Assembly (NCBI GenBank): GCA_003661265.1
Contig: QMVU01000052.1
Location: forward strand, 1 to 7,234
Length of the DNA: 7,234 bases
Source: Thermoproteota archaeon
GTDB lineage: Archaea; Korarchaeota; Korarchaeia; Korarchaeales; Korarchaeaceae
Direction of reading: 5' to 3'
Shown here: positions 1-5,700 of the stretch, in pieces
Layout: every line of letters starts with the position of its first letter
Numbering within the stretch: position 1 is the stretch's first letter
Notes under the pieces: model-generated
Told to the model about the DNA's origin: nothing
Database searches by the model: none
What the model saw: only the letters and a program-made list of their open reading frames with translations
Made by a program: the position numbers and the translations under genes

Positions 1-264
1 AGTTCCCCTTTCCTTCCACTCCTCAAGCAGTACCTTAGCAGACTCCCTTCCAGCTCTAACTCCAGCATCATAGAACAAAGCTCTAGCTTGCTCTCCGAAG
101 CAATCCTCCACATCTTTCTGTAACTCGACGAAGGTCCCAGCTCTAATGATGATGACTCTGATCCCCTTAAATATCCTTATCCAAGCCTCACCGGGGAGGC
201 GTCTTATCCCATAAATCCCGTCCATCACGAAAAAGTGACCGTAGCTATATATCAACCTGATCAC
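1..264 (-). CDS. V4R-like domain protein, N-terminal part (runs off left edge)
   Basis: An open frame of 88 codons reads leftward from a GTG at 264 to the window edge, so the C-terminus is missing. The visible part has a hydrophobic strand (IRVIIIRAG, residues 35-43), then a helix with FGEQARALFYDAGVRAG (56-72) and a basic/acidic helix ending EEWKERG. The pattern of a strand followed by 'LFYDAG..AG' resembles V4R (4-vinyl-reductase) domains, which in archaea are often small-molecule-binding parts of regulators. The GTG lies 10 nt after the stop of the winged-helix gene, so the two probably share a transcript and may act as DNA-binding and ligand-sensing partners. No strong Shine-Dalgarno precedes the GTG. 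A GTG at 228 or ATG at 225 are alternative starts, but both would drop residues that read as coding. The family assignment is by pattern only, and the full length is unknown. Confidence 0.6.
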   Translation of the reverse strand, partial: MIRLIYSYGHFFVMDGIYGIRRLPGEAWIRIFKGIRVIIIRAGTFVELQKDVEDCFGEQARALFYDAGVRAGRESAKVLLEEWKERGT

Positions 265-274
265 GAGCTTGTTG

Positions 275-553
275 TTAACTAGGCTGTATACCTTTCAATC
301 TCCTCTGAAACTCGATCAGAACTTGAACAAGCTCGCTTTCGACATTTAGGCGGTAAGCCCGAACGGCTTTACCTATCTTAACCTGCTTAACGAGTCCCCT
401 TTCCACTAGAAGGGGCATGACTCGCGAAATGCTCCCAGGATTCTTTTTCACCCTTCTAGCAATCTCCCTTACATTGAACATTTCCTCAGGATTCTCAAGA
501 AAGAAATCCAGAACCAATAGGTATATTGATGGTCCGAAGAGCTCGTTAAACAA
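275..553 (-). CDS. Small winged-helix transcriptional regulator
   Basis: This 92-residue protein looks like a single winged helix-turn-helix domain. Helix 1 spans about residues 8-20 (PSIYLLVLDFFLE). The HTH follows at about 26-50 (FNVREIARRV, then GSISRVMPLLVERG), and a basic wing at 52-70 contains VKIGKAVRAYRL. The layout is that of MarR/ArsR-type archaeal regulators that lack a fused sensor. The start is a TTG at 553-551, with a GGGGGT Shine-Dalgarno-like run a few bases upstream and a TATA-like box at 581-589. No in-frame ATG lies nearby at the N-terminus. The gene sits 10 nt ahead of a V4R-like gene on the same strand and diverges from the gene at 690. It may control itself, its partner and the divergent gene through the dyad between them. 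That role is inferred; the DNA-binding fold is well supported. Confidence 0.8.
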   Translation of the reverse strand: MFNELFGPSIYLLVLDFFLENPEEMFNVREIARRVKKNPGSISRVMPLLVERGLVKQVKIGKAVRAYRLNVESELVQVLIEFQRRLKGIQPS

Positions 554-580
554 GGAACCCCCTAAATATGCTTAGAATCA

Positions 581-589
581 ATATTTAAA
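581..589 (-). promoter_or_regulatory. TATA-like box for the winged-helix gene
   Basis: On the minus strand the sequence TTTAAATAT lies about 28 bp ahead of the TTG start at 553. With the usual TATA-to-start-site spacing in archaea, transcription would begin within about 10 nt of the start codon, giving a very short leader that contains the G-rich Shine-Dalgarno-like run. Confidence 0.6.
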
Positions 590-598
590 TGTAACCTT

Positions 599-636
599 TG
601 TTTCATAAAAACAATAATCGTTGCTTATTAGAAACA
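599..636. promoter_or_regulatory. Nested dyad between divergent promoters (possible operator)
   Basis: TGTTTC (599-604) and GAAACA (631-636) form a 6 bp inverted repeat centred at 617.5. Inside it, 610-622 is an imperfect 13 bp palindrome, AACnATnATnGTT, centred at 616. The whole dyad lies between the two divergent TATA-like boxes (581-589 and 637-644), where one bound dimer could control both promoters. AT-rich sequence can give such symmetry by chance, so this is a candidate only. Confidence 0.3.
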
Positions 637-644
637 CTTATATA
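637..644 (+). promoter_or_regulatory. TATA-like box for the gene at 690
   Basis: CTTATATA is a good archaeal TATA-box match. It would place the transcription start near 665, about 25 nt ahead of the ATG at 690, leaving room for the GAGGG Shine-Dalgarno at 679-683. Confidence 0.6.
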
Positions 645-689
645 GGTCGCGTAGGGATGTAGGGAGACGAATCATTTGAGGGAAAGATC

Positions 690-1034
690 ATGGAGAGGTC
701 TTGTCATTTCAGCAGGACAGAGGACATGCTTGCTGATGCCTTAACAGAATCTCTAGAGGAGATATTAGGTAAGGTCGCCGCTAAGGCAGTAATTTGCATG
801 ATAGCGGAGCTCAACAAGTCATCGGAGGAACAGGCCATAAGGGATCCGAAGGCAATACACTTCGGGCTGATGGGGCTTTTCGGACCCGGAGGCAGAATAA
901 TCGAGAGGATGATATTGCAAAAATTAGGACGGAGCCTAAAAGGAATAGACGTAGAAGGCGACTTCCTAGATGAGATGAGGAGGCTAAGGGAAGGATTAGC
1001 AGATCAAGGGGGTTCAGCCAGCTCTTTTAGGTAG
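690..1034 (+). CDS. Small helical protein resembling the NitrOD5-type domain
   Basis: This 114-residue, mostly helical protein has no membrane segment or signal peptide. Residues about 12-85 run: MLADALTESLEEILG, a helix AAKAVICMIAEL, a loop, DPKAIHFGLMGLFGPGG, then a helix IIERMILQKLG. This order (acidic helix, 'G...A....L', 'P..f...L...FG.gg..iE..I...L') recalls the small NitrOD5 domain found in archaeal proteins, sometimes alone and sometimes after sensor or DNA-binding domains. The biochemical role of that domain is not known to me. The ATG at 690 is supported by GAGGG at 679-683 (6 nt spacing). It is divergent from the winged-helix/V4R pair across 136 bp, so co-regulation is plausible. 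Its last 31 bp overlap the end of the convergent gene, and the final residues (GGSASSFR) look like an unstructured tail. Confidence 0.7.
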   Translation: MERSCHFSRTEDMLADALTESLEEILGKVAAKAVICMIAELNKSSEEQAIRDPKAIHFGLMGLFGPGGRIIERMILQKLGRSLKGIDVEGDFLDEMRRLREGLADQGGSASSFR

Positions 1035-2152
1035 TCCAAGAACTCCTCCTTATTGGAAAACCTCCTATCACAGAAGGCCGTGTAGAAGGGACTCGGCCTT
1101 CCTTCCCCTCCCCATATCAGGTAAACCCGCTTTCCCATTATCCTGTGGCCGTACATCATCTCGCAGGCAACTCCAGGGGAACCTATGCCTAGAGGGTTGT
1201 AAACTATCACTAGATCGCTTGATGATATGAGGGCGAAGTCCCTCTTAACTATCTGACCTTCTACCAGCTCGCTAACGTTAAGTAGCTCAAGGTAGGGGTA
1301 GGAAAACCTCACCCTCCCCAGGTCGTCGTACTGAACCTCGAACTCTATCATAGCATTTGGATCTGGCTTCTCCCCCTTGCTCTTTACCTCCCTCTCGTAT
1401 TCCTCAAGCTTCGTTAGAATTATCCCTTCGCTTATCGTGATTGGGTCGAAGACTATGTAGCCGAGATCCATTAACGAGTTTATGAACTCTCTTCTCTCCT
1501 CCCTAAACTTCTCCTCAAGCTCCGGGGATACGTGGGTCATCGGATAGCTAAGGTAAACCTTCGGCTTGTTTGTGTGCATTATCAAGTCGTAGAAAACCCT
1601 GGGACTATGGGCTCTCGCTACGATGAAGAAGTAGCTCTTTAACCTCCTAGCGTGATCCTCTACGGTCATTATCTCCTGTTCCCTCCAGGCTGCCAGATCC
1701 CTGAGCGAGAATCTCTGGGTTCTCCACTCGGGATCCTCCTTAAGGGTCTCCTTAACCATCATCACATCGTCGATTACGACGAGGAAGACATCTGGATGCA
1801 ACAAGTCGACGTCATCGTAGTCTATTCCAGAGATTAGCGTGCCTCCCCAAAGGAAAGTGGCCGGAGACCTTATGACGTATATGCCGGGCTCCCTCCTTAT
1901 CCTCTCCTTTATCTTCCTCAAAGCATCCTTCCTCAAAGATCTGAGAGTCTCTGGCAGCAGGTTCAGTATGTTCTCCTCGGTTACGTTGATGTTGTAGTCG
2001 GCTTCGGCTATCTCCCTCATCCTTTCAAAAGTCCTCTCAAGCTTTATCTCTACACCTTCTTCCCTCCTTCCGTATTCTACTGCCTCAAGAAGTCTCTCAA
2101 TTGTTCTGCAACCAGCAGGTCCTGCGACCAACACTACCTTTGATCTCTTCAC
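1004..2152 (-). CDS. Two-domain protein: nucleotide-kinase-like N-terminus with a degenerate P-loop, nucleoside-deoxyribosyltransferase-like C-terminus
   Basis: The 382 residues read as two domains. Residues 1-195 resemble a P-loop nucleotide kinase of the adenylate-kinase type: strand KVVLVAG, loop, a long helical region, then DVFLVVIDDV (about 121-130), R-rich lid-like helices (EWRTQRFSLRDLAAWREQE) and a strand FFIVARAH. The P-loop is AGPAGCRT where GxPGxGKT is usual, so the lysine is replaced by arginine and activity is doubtful. Residues 198 to the end begin KVYLSYPMTH and carry a helix ahead of GYIVFDPITI, then SSDLVIVYNPLG and GSPGVACEMMYGHRI (323-337). That is the layout of nucleoside 2-deoxyribosyltransferase-like folds, with a glutamate (E331) where the catalytic one would sit. 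I chose the GTG at 2152 because AGGGTG lies 6 nt ahead and the protein then starts directly at the first strand. A frame opening to 2257 would overlap the divergent gene. The function is unknown; nucleotide binding or cleavage is likely. Confidence 0.75.
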   Translation of the reverse strand: MKRSKVVLVAGPAGCRTIERLLEAVEYGRREEGVEIKLERTFERMREIAEADYNINVTEENILNLLPETLRSLRKDALRKIKERIRREPGIYVIRSPATFLWGGTLISGIDYDDVDLLHPDVFLVVIDDVMMVKETLKEDPEWRTQRFSLRDLAAWREQEIMTVEDHARRLKSYFFIVARAHSPRVFYDLIMHTNKPKVYLSYPMTHVSPELEEKFREERREFINSLMDLGYIVFDPITISEGIILTKLEEYEREVKSKGEKPDPNAMIEFEVQYDDLGRVRFSYPYLELLNVSELVEGQIVKRDFALISSSDLVIVYNPLGIGSPGVACEMMYGHRIMGKRVYLIWGGEGRPSPFYTAFCDRRFSNKEEFLDYLKELAEPP

Positions 2153-2158
2153 GACGCA

Positions 2159-2164
2159 CACCCT
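2159..2164 (-). promoter_or_regulatory. Ribosome binding site that fixes the GTG start at 2152
   Basis: On the minus strand AGGGTG ends 6 nt before GTG 2152, a normal spacing. It argues against the longer start at 2257, which would add 35 residues without domain character. Confidence 0.5.
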
Positions 2165-2203
2165 GGAGCGGAAACCGGGGTTATGAGGCTTATGACCTCG
2201 ATC

Positions 2204-2214
2204 ACTAATAAATG
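2204..2214. promoter_or_regulatory. Shared AT-rich promoter core between divergent genes
   Basis: The stretch around CTAATAAATG reads TTTATTA on the minus strand, about 60 bp ahead of GTG 2152 (leader of about 30 nt). On the plus strand it reads TAATAAA, about 20-25 bp ahead of the ATGs at 2229 and 2235, which would give an almost leaderless plus-strand message. An alternative plus-strand box is CTTATGA at 2190-2196. With only 76 bp between the two starts, the promoters must overlap or abut. Confidence 0.4.
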
Positions 2215-2228
2215 AGAGGGCAGAGGAA

Positions 2229-2468
2229 ATGACGATGTTCCTTCTAGTGAGGTCCAAAGAAAAGGAATCCTTGGAGGCAATCCAGCTAGTGAGGAGGAAA
2301 GGGCTAGAAGTTGAGATTTTGGACGCAGGAGATCCTAGCGTAGCTCCTTACCTAGTCCAAGAGATAGGCACAGCAGTCACCCCGACCCTAGTGGTTGGAA
2401 ACTACGTCCTTCCAGGGCTCAACCTGATAAGGGAGTTCCTAGAGTCGAAGATCTCTGGAGGGGGTTAG
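2229..2468 (+). CDS. Glutaredoxin/thioredoxin-fold protein without cysteines
   Basis: The 79 residues follow the order of a minimal glutaredoxin-like fold: strand MFLLVRS, helix SLEAIQLVRRKG, strand LEVEILDAG, helix SVAPYLVQEIG, a TP pair where the fold's cis-proline lies (AVTPTLVVG, residues 49-57), strand YVLPG, and a final helix LNLIREFLES. The CxxC active site that should follow strand 1 is replaced by SKEKES, and the protein has no cysteine at all. It therefore cannot act as a thiol oxidoreductase and is more likely a binding or scaffold protein. Two in-frame ATGs, at 2229 and 2235, are possible. GAGAGGG (2214-2220) suits the first and AGAGG (2222-2226) suits the second. It diverges from the kinase/deoxyribosyltransferase-like gene 76 bp away. 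The fold call is fairly firm, the role unknown. Confidence 0.7.
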   Translation: MTMFLLVRSKEKESLEAIQLVRRKGLEVEILDAGDPSVAPYLVQEIGTAVTPTLVVGNYVLPGLNLIREFLESKISGGG

Positions 2469-2491
2469 GAAGCCCTTCTTCTCCGGATGAA

Positions 2492-2500
2492 CTTTTTAGA
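2492..2500 (+). promoter_or_regulatory. TATA-like box for the acetyltransferase gene
   Basis: CTTTTTAGA is centred about 29 bp ahead of the TTG start at 2524, which predicts a leaderless or nearly leaderless transcript. Only a weak Shine-Dalgarno (CTGGG) precedes the TTG, which fits leaderless initiation. The same CTTTTTA core recurs before the racemase gene. Confidence 0.5.
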
Positions 2501-2523
2501 GTCTTCCCATACATCAAGCTGGG

Positions 2524-3126
2524 TTGAATAAGTTCATCCATCCTACGGCCGTAGTTGAGGAAGGAGCTGAGATAGGGGAAGGCACGAGGATCTGGCACTT
2601 CGTCCATGTCAGGGAGGGGGCAAAGATTGGGAGGAACTGTAACATAGGGAAGGGCGTCTACATAGACAAAGGAGCGAAAATAGGGAATGGGGTGAAGATC
2701 CAGAACTTCGTCTCGGTGTACAGGGGAGTGGTAATTGAGGACGATGTGTTCATAGGTCCCCATGCCGTGTTCACAAACGACAAGTACCCTAGGTCGTTCA
2801 ACGAGGAGTGGGAAGTCGTTCCTACCCTGATAAAGAGGGGCGCCTCGATAGGGGCCAATGCCACCATAGTTTGCGGGATTACAGTAGGGAAGTACGCGAT
2901 GGTGGCTGCTGGAGCTGTCGTAACCTCAGATGTCCCGGATCATGGCTTGGTGATGGGGAATCCGGCTAGACTTGCTGGCTTTGTTTGCTATTGTGGCAGG
3001 ACGTTGACCGGTGATCCCCTCTTCCTCGATGAGGAGGTAGTTTACAGGTGCGCTCACTGCGGAAAGGAGGTTAGAATAAGGAAATCCGATTATGAAAGGA
3101 TGCTAAGGGAAAGAAGGGGAAGATAG
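2524..3126 (+). CDS. Left-handed beta-helix sugar N-acetyltransferase (WbpD/WlbB type) with zinc-ribbon tail
   Basis: This 200-residue protein is built of hexapeptide repeats from residue 5 to about 138 ([20 protein letters not shown], then AKIG, CNIG, VYID, VKIQ, VVIE, VFIG, ASIG, ATIV). They form the left-handed beta-helix of acyltransferases. The motif FTNDKYPR (83-90) and the exit motif GNPARLAG (145-152) point to enzymes that acetylate the 3-amino group of nucleotide-linked amino sugars such as UDP-2-acetamido-3-amino-glucuronate, using acetyl-CoA. N85 falls where that family has a substrate-binding asparagine. Such sugars go into archaeal surface glycans. A C-terminal extension (C155, C157, C176, C179; CYCG then CAHCG) looks like a zinc ribbon. 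The start is a TTG; no ATG lies near. No aminotransferase or dehydrogenase partner is visible in the window. The exact sugar cannot be read from the sequence. Confidence 0.85.
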   Translation: MNKFIHPTAVVEEGAEIGEGTRIWHFVHVREGAKIGRNCNIGKGVYIDKGAKIGNGVKIQNFVSVYRGVVIEDDVFIGPHAVFTNDKYPRSFNEEWEVVPTLIKRGASIGANATIVCGITVGKYAMVAAGAVVTSDVPDHGLVMGNPARLAGFVCYCGRTLTGDPLFLDEEVVYRCAHCGKEVRIRKSDYERMLRERRGR

Positions 3127-3144
3127 GGCTAGTTTTGTGAGAAG

Positions 3145-3167
3145 CCCTCCCAAGATTATAAGGAGGG
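3145..3167 (+). promoter_or_regulatory. Inverted repeat around TATA-like and Shine-Dalgarno-like sequence before the AmrS gene
   Basis: CCCTCC (3145-3150) pairs with GGAGGG (3162-3167) across an 11 nt loop that contains GATTATAA (3154-3161). The right arm is a perfect Shine-Dalgarno core. On a read-through transcript from the upstream gene, the hairpin would hide it. Alternatively GATTATAA is a TATA box, with transcription starting near 3184 just ahead of ATG 3193. Confidence 0.35.
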
Positions 3168-3192
3168 GGTGTCACCAATAGTGGATGATAGC

Positions 3193-4272
3193 ATGATCGA
3201 ACCCTGTCCTGAGGGCAGAGAGGATTGGGTAATAGCTGCCCTCCAGGAGCCACTTGAAGACGGAAAGGTGAAGTGCCTTGCTTGCCCCAGGTACTGCGTC
3301 ATCCCTGAGGGAAAGAGAGGGGCTTGCAGGAGCAAAATTAACCTAAATGGAAGGTTGTGCGAGGTTAATTTCGGTAAGGTGAGCTCCGTTGCAATGGATC
3401 CTATAGAAAAGAAGCCCCTCTTCCACTACTACCCTGGTTCCTGGGCTTACAGCATAGGGACCGTTGGATGCAACTTAATGTGCGAGCATTGCCAGAACTG
3501 GGAGATAAGCCAGTCCGATCCATTGGATTTCCCCTGGCTTCAAACTCTAATGCCTGAGGAAGCCGTAAATGGGGCTAAGAGGGCAGGTGCTCTTTCCATA
3601 GCCTTCACTTACAACGAGCCTACTATAGTGAACCTTAAGTGGGTGGTCGAGACCTCGAAGTTGGCGAAGAAGGAGGGAATAAAGACCCTAAGTATAACAA
3701 ACGGGTACTGGAGCAAGGAGACAAGGGAGCTTTTGGCTCCTCTCATAGATGCGGCAAACGTCGATGTGAAGGCCTTTACCGACGAATTTTACAGGGAAGT
3801 CTGCAAGGCTTCCTCGCTTAAGCCAGTTCTGGAAACTGTCCTACACCTTAAGAAGTCAGGGGTCCACGTGGAGCTAACTTATCTGGTTATACCAGGGCTA
3901 AATGATGGTGAGGATGAGATAAGGAGCTTTGCAAGGTGGGTAGTTGAGGAGGTTGGTTCAGATACGCCGGTTCACTTCTCAAGGTTCTATCCCCATTATA
4001 AGATGAGGGACAGACCTCCAACGCCCATAGAGACCGTGGACAGGGCCAGGGAGATAGCCATAGAGGAGGGAGTGAAGTACGTTTACACGGGAAATGTCTT
4101 GGGAGATCCTGGAGAGAACACATACTGTCCAAGTTGCGGAGAGCTTCTGATTAAGAGGTACGGGTTTGACGTGCTCAAGTGTAACCTCCTTGAGGGTAAC
4201 ACCTGCCCAAAATGCGGGGAGCCCATTGCGATAATCGGAAGATGCACCACCAGGGGATGGAGGTTCCTGTGA
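3193..4272 (+). CDS. amrS: AmmeMemoRadiSam system radical SAM enzyme
   Basis: From ATG 3193 the protein has 359 residues. It contains the radical SAM motif CNLMCEHC (C93, C97, C100), directly after YSIGTVG and followed by QNWEIS. Upstream lies DPIEKKPLFHYYPGS (69-83), a hallmark of the AmmeMemoRadiSam radical SAM family. A four-cysteine N-terminal motif (C28, C31, C35, C45) precedes it, and a C-terminal zinc ribbon (C312, C315, C338, C341) ends it. The enzyme binds a 4Fe-4S cluster and cleaves S-adenosylmethionine; its substrate is unknown to me. The usual partners AMMECR1 and MEMO are not in the window. Starts at GTG 3169 or 3181 are in frame. GTG 3169 sits only 2 nt from AGGAGG, and the TATA-like box at 3154-3161 favours 3193, which also fits the family N-terminus. 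Family assignment is strong; the start is uncertain by 4-8 residues. Confidence 0.93.
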   Translation: MIEPCPEGREDWVIAALQEPLEDGKVKCLACPRYCVIPEGKRGACRSKINLNGRLCEVNFGKVSSVAMDPIEKKPLFHYYPGSWAYSIGTVGCNLMCEHCQNWEISQSDPLDFPWLQTLMPEEAVNGAKRAGALSIAFTYNEPTIVNLKWVVETSKLAKKEGIKTLSITNGYWSKETRELLAPLIDAANVDVKAFTDEFYREVCKASSLKPVLETVLHLKKSGVHVELTYLVIPGLNDGEDEIRSFARWVVEEVGSDTPVHFSRFYPHYKMRDRPPTPIETVDRAREIAIEEGVKYVYTGNVLGDPGENTYCPSCGELLIKRYGFDVLKCNLLEGNTCPKCGEPIAIIGRCTTRGWRFL

Positions 4273-4283
4273 TCCGAGGACAG

Positions 4284-4293
4284 GCTTTTTAAC
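4284..4293 (+). promoter_or_regulatory. TATA-like box for the racemase gene
   Basis: GCTTTTTAAC is centred about 34 bp ahead of ATG 4322, predicting a leader of roughly 8 nt. A GAGGAT at 4301-4306 lies 15 nt from the ATG, too far for a normal Shine-Dalgarno, so near-leaderless translation is likely. Confidence 0.5.
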
Positions 4294-4321
4294 TGTCCTT
4301 GAGGATATCAACTAGATTTTG

Positions 4322-5017
4322 ATGAAGGAGAAGACCTTGGGGATCTTGGGAGGGATGGGTCCAGAAGCCACAGTGTACTTCATGAGGAAGATAATAGAGT
4401 TAACTCCAGCTGAGAAGGACCAGGATCACATCAGGATGATCGTGGTTAACGACCCGAAAACCCCTGACAGGACCGCTGCCATATTGGAGGGGGGAGAGAA
4501 CCCAGTTCCCATCCTAATCAGGAACGCAAAGCTCCTTGAAGAGGCTGGAGCAGATCTTATAGCTGTTCCCTGCAACACCTTCTTCTTCTTTTACGAGGAG
4601 GTTCAGAGAGCCGTGTCCATACCGATAATACACATGATAGAGGAGACTGCAAAGGCTTTGAGCGAAGCTAACGTGAAGAGGGCCGGAATATTGGCGACTA
4701 AGGGGACTCTTAAGACCCGCTTGTATCACAATGCCCTTGGGAGGAAGGGGATAGAGCTCATCGAGCCCTGCGACGTAGAGGGGGTGATGAGGGCCATATA
4801 CGAAGTAAAGGCTGGGAAGAAGGAATATGCTAGGAAGAAATTCCTTGAATCCTTTAGGGAGCTGAAGGAGAAGGGTGCGGAGGTTGTGATAGCTGGATGC
4901 ACCGAGATACCCCTTGCCCTATCCAGGGAGGAGGCGCCTTACGTTGATCCCATGGAGATAGTCGCTAAGATCGTTATCCGGGAAATAAAAGGGGTGGAGC
5001 TGAAACTCCTCAGCTAG
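4322..5017 (+). CDS. Aspartate/glutamate racemase family protein
   Basis: From ATG 4322 this is a 231-residue cytoplasmic protein of the aspartate/glutamate/hydantoin racemase superfamily. The N-terminus LGILGGMGPEAT (6-17) is characteristic of aspartate racemases. Two cysteines lie in the expected motifs: PCNTFF (C84) and GCTEIPL (C193). In this family they act as paired acid/base residues that remove and return the alpha proton without a cofactor, and the spacing matches the archaeal aspartate racemase from Pyrococcus closely. NDPKTPDRT (43-51) also fits the substrate-binding loop. D-aspartate production is the likely role, though relatives use other amino acids, so the substrate is inferred. 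A TTG directly before the ATG (4319) is a less likely start. The gene follows AmrS by 49 bp with its own TATA-like box and ends 25 bp from the convergent gene. Confidence 0.9.
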   Translation: MKEKTLGILGGMGPEATVYFMRKIIELTPAEKDQDHIRMIVVNDPKTPDRTAAILEGGENPVPILIRNAKLLEEAGADLIAVPCNTFFFFYEEVQRAVSIPIIHMIEETAKALSEANVKRAGILATKGTLKTRLYHNALGRKGIELIEPCDVEGVMRAIYEVKAGKKEYARKKFLESFRELKEKGAEVVIAGCTEIPLALSREEAPYVDPMEIVAKIVIREIKGVELKLLS

Positions 5018-5042
5018 GATGTGCCATTACGCGAAACATAAG

Positions 5043-5540
5043 TCAGAACTTGTAGCCCATCTTCCTGAGGAACTCCCTCCTCTCCCTTATGTCCTCCTCC
5101 CCCTCTATGCCCTTGGTCTTGAAACCATCTATAACCCCTAAGATCCCCCTGCCCTGCTCGGTTTCGGCCACAATAACCTGCAATGGATTTGCGGTGGCAC
5201 AATATATCCTGCAAACTTCTGGAACGCTCTTCAGCCTCTGAAGGACGTTTATCGGCCAGCCTTCCTTAAGGAATATTATGAAGGCATGACCAGCCCCGAG
5301 CTTAAAAGCGGTTTCAGCTGCTAACTTCCTCAGCTCCTCGTCGTTCCCCTCGTGTCTGATTAAACACTTTCCAGAGGACTCAACAAAGGCTATTCCGAAC
5401 TTTATCCCAGGGACTGTGTTAACTAGGGCTTCGTAAATGTCCTCAACAGTTTTTATGAAGTGAGACTGACCCAAAATAACATTGCATCCTTCAGGCGGTT
5501 TAATGGGCACAATTTCCATCTTAAAACTAGTGTTACGCAT
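5043..5540 (-). CDS. Adenosine-specific kinase family protein
   Basis: This 165-residue protein matches the archaeal 'adenosine-specific kinase' family (Pfam PF04008, as I recall) along its whole length. It has [20 protein letters not shown] (20-39), [54 protein letters not shown] and [10 protein letters not shown], with the usual short C-terminus ending RKMGYKF. The family name rests on a structural and ligand-binding study of a Pyrobaculum member; how it would phosphorylate adenosine, and whether that is its physiological role, is not settled to my knowledge. ATG 5540 has GGGTGGG 3 nt upstream. ATG 5519, seven codons in, is an alternative that matches the short N-terminus I associate with relatives. 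A TATA-like box lies at 5571-5583. It stands alone, convergent with the racemase and divergent from the glutamate-synthase-like gene. Confidence 0.9.
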   Translation of the reverse strand: MRNTSFKMEIVPIKPPEGCNVILGQSHFIKTVEDIYEALVNTVPGIKFGIAFVESSGKCLIRHEGNDEELRKLAAETAFKLGAGHAFIIFLKEGWPINVLQRLKSVPEVCRIYCATANPLQVIVAETEQGRGILGVIDGFKTKGIEGEEDIRERREFLRKMGYKF

Positions 5541-5570
5541 TTACCCACCCAGATCAAGGATCATACGAAG

Positions 5571-5583
5571 CTTATTAATAAAA
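5571..5583 (-). promoter_or_regulatory. TATA-like box for the adenosine-kinase-family gene
   Basis: On the minus strand TTTTATTAATAAG is centred about 37 bp ahead of ATG 5540, predicting a start site near 5551. That is the upstream edge of the GGGTGGG Shine-Dalgarno (5544-5550). If the leader really begins there, the site would lie at the very 5' end of the message, which leaves ATG 5519 as a reasonable alternative start. Confidence 0.5.
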
Positions 5584-5700
5584 TTCATAGAAACGCCCTA
5601 AACGACCTCTTTTCCTCACATAATCGTCAAAGATACTAATATGTGCTTCAACCAAGATGTATCAGGCTCTTCGCGAAGGCATAGTAAAATTTTTTAACAA

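Noticed and set aside
1004..1034. 31 bp tail-to-tail overlap of convergent genes
   Set aside because: Such overlaps are common in compact archaeal genomes, and both stops are well supported.
2153..2257. N-terminal extension of the kinase/deoxyribosyltransferase-like gene up to 2257
   Set aside because: It would overlap the start of the divergent gene and the promoter region, reads as non-domain sequence, and the GTG at 2152 has a well-placed AGGGTG.
2419..2867. Minus-strand open frames opposite the acetyltransferase
   Set aside because: They are opposite a clear hexapeptide-repeat protein, overlap each other and show no domain pattern.
3169..3192. GTG starts at 3169 or 3181 for the AmrS gene
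   Set aside because: GTG 3169 is only 2 nt from AGGAGG, and both lie at or before the start site predicted from GATTATAA. ATG 3193 fits the family N-terminus better, but the earlier starts are not excluded.
3887..4311. Minus-strand open frames opposite the end of AmrS
   Set aside because: They lie opposite the well-supported radical SAM gene; the sequence is rich in Ser, Pro and Leu as expected of antisense shadows.
5669..5678. CTTCGCGAAG 10 bp palindrome
   Set aside because: Short enough to occur by chance and far from any start; mentioned only within the intergenic region.
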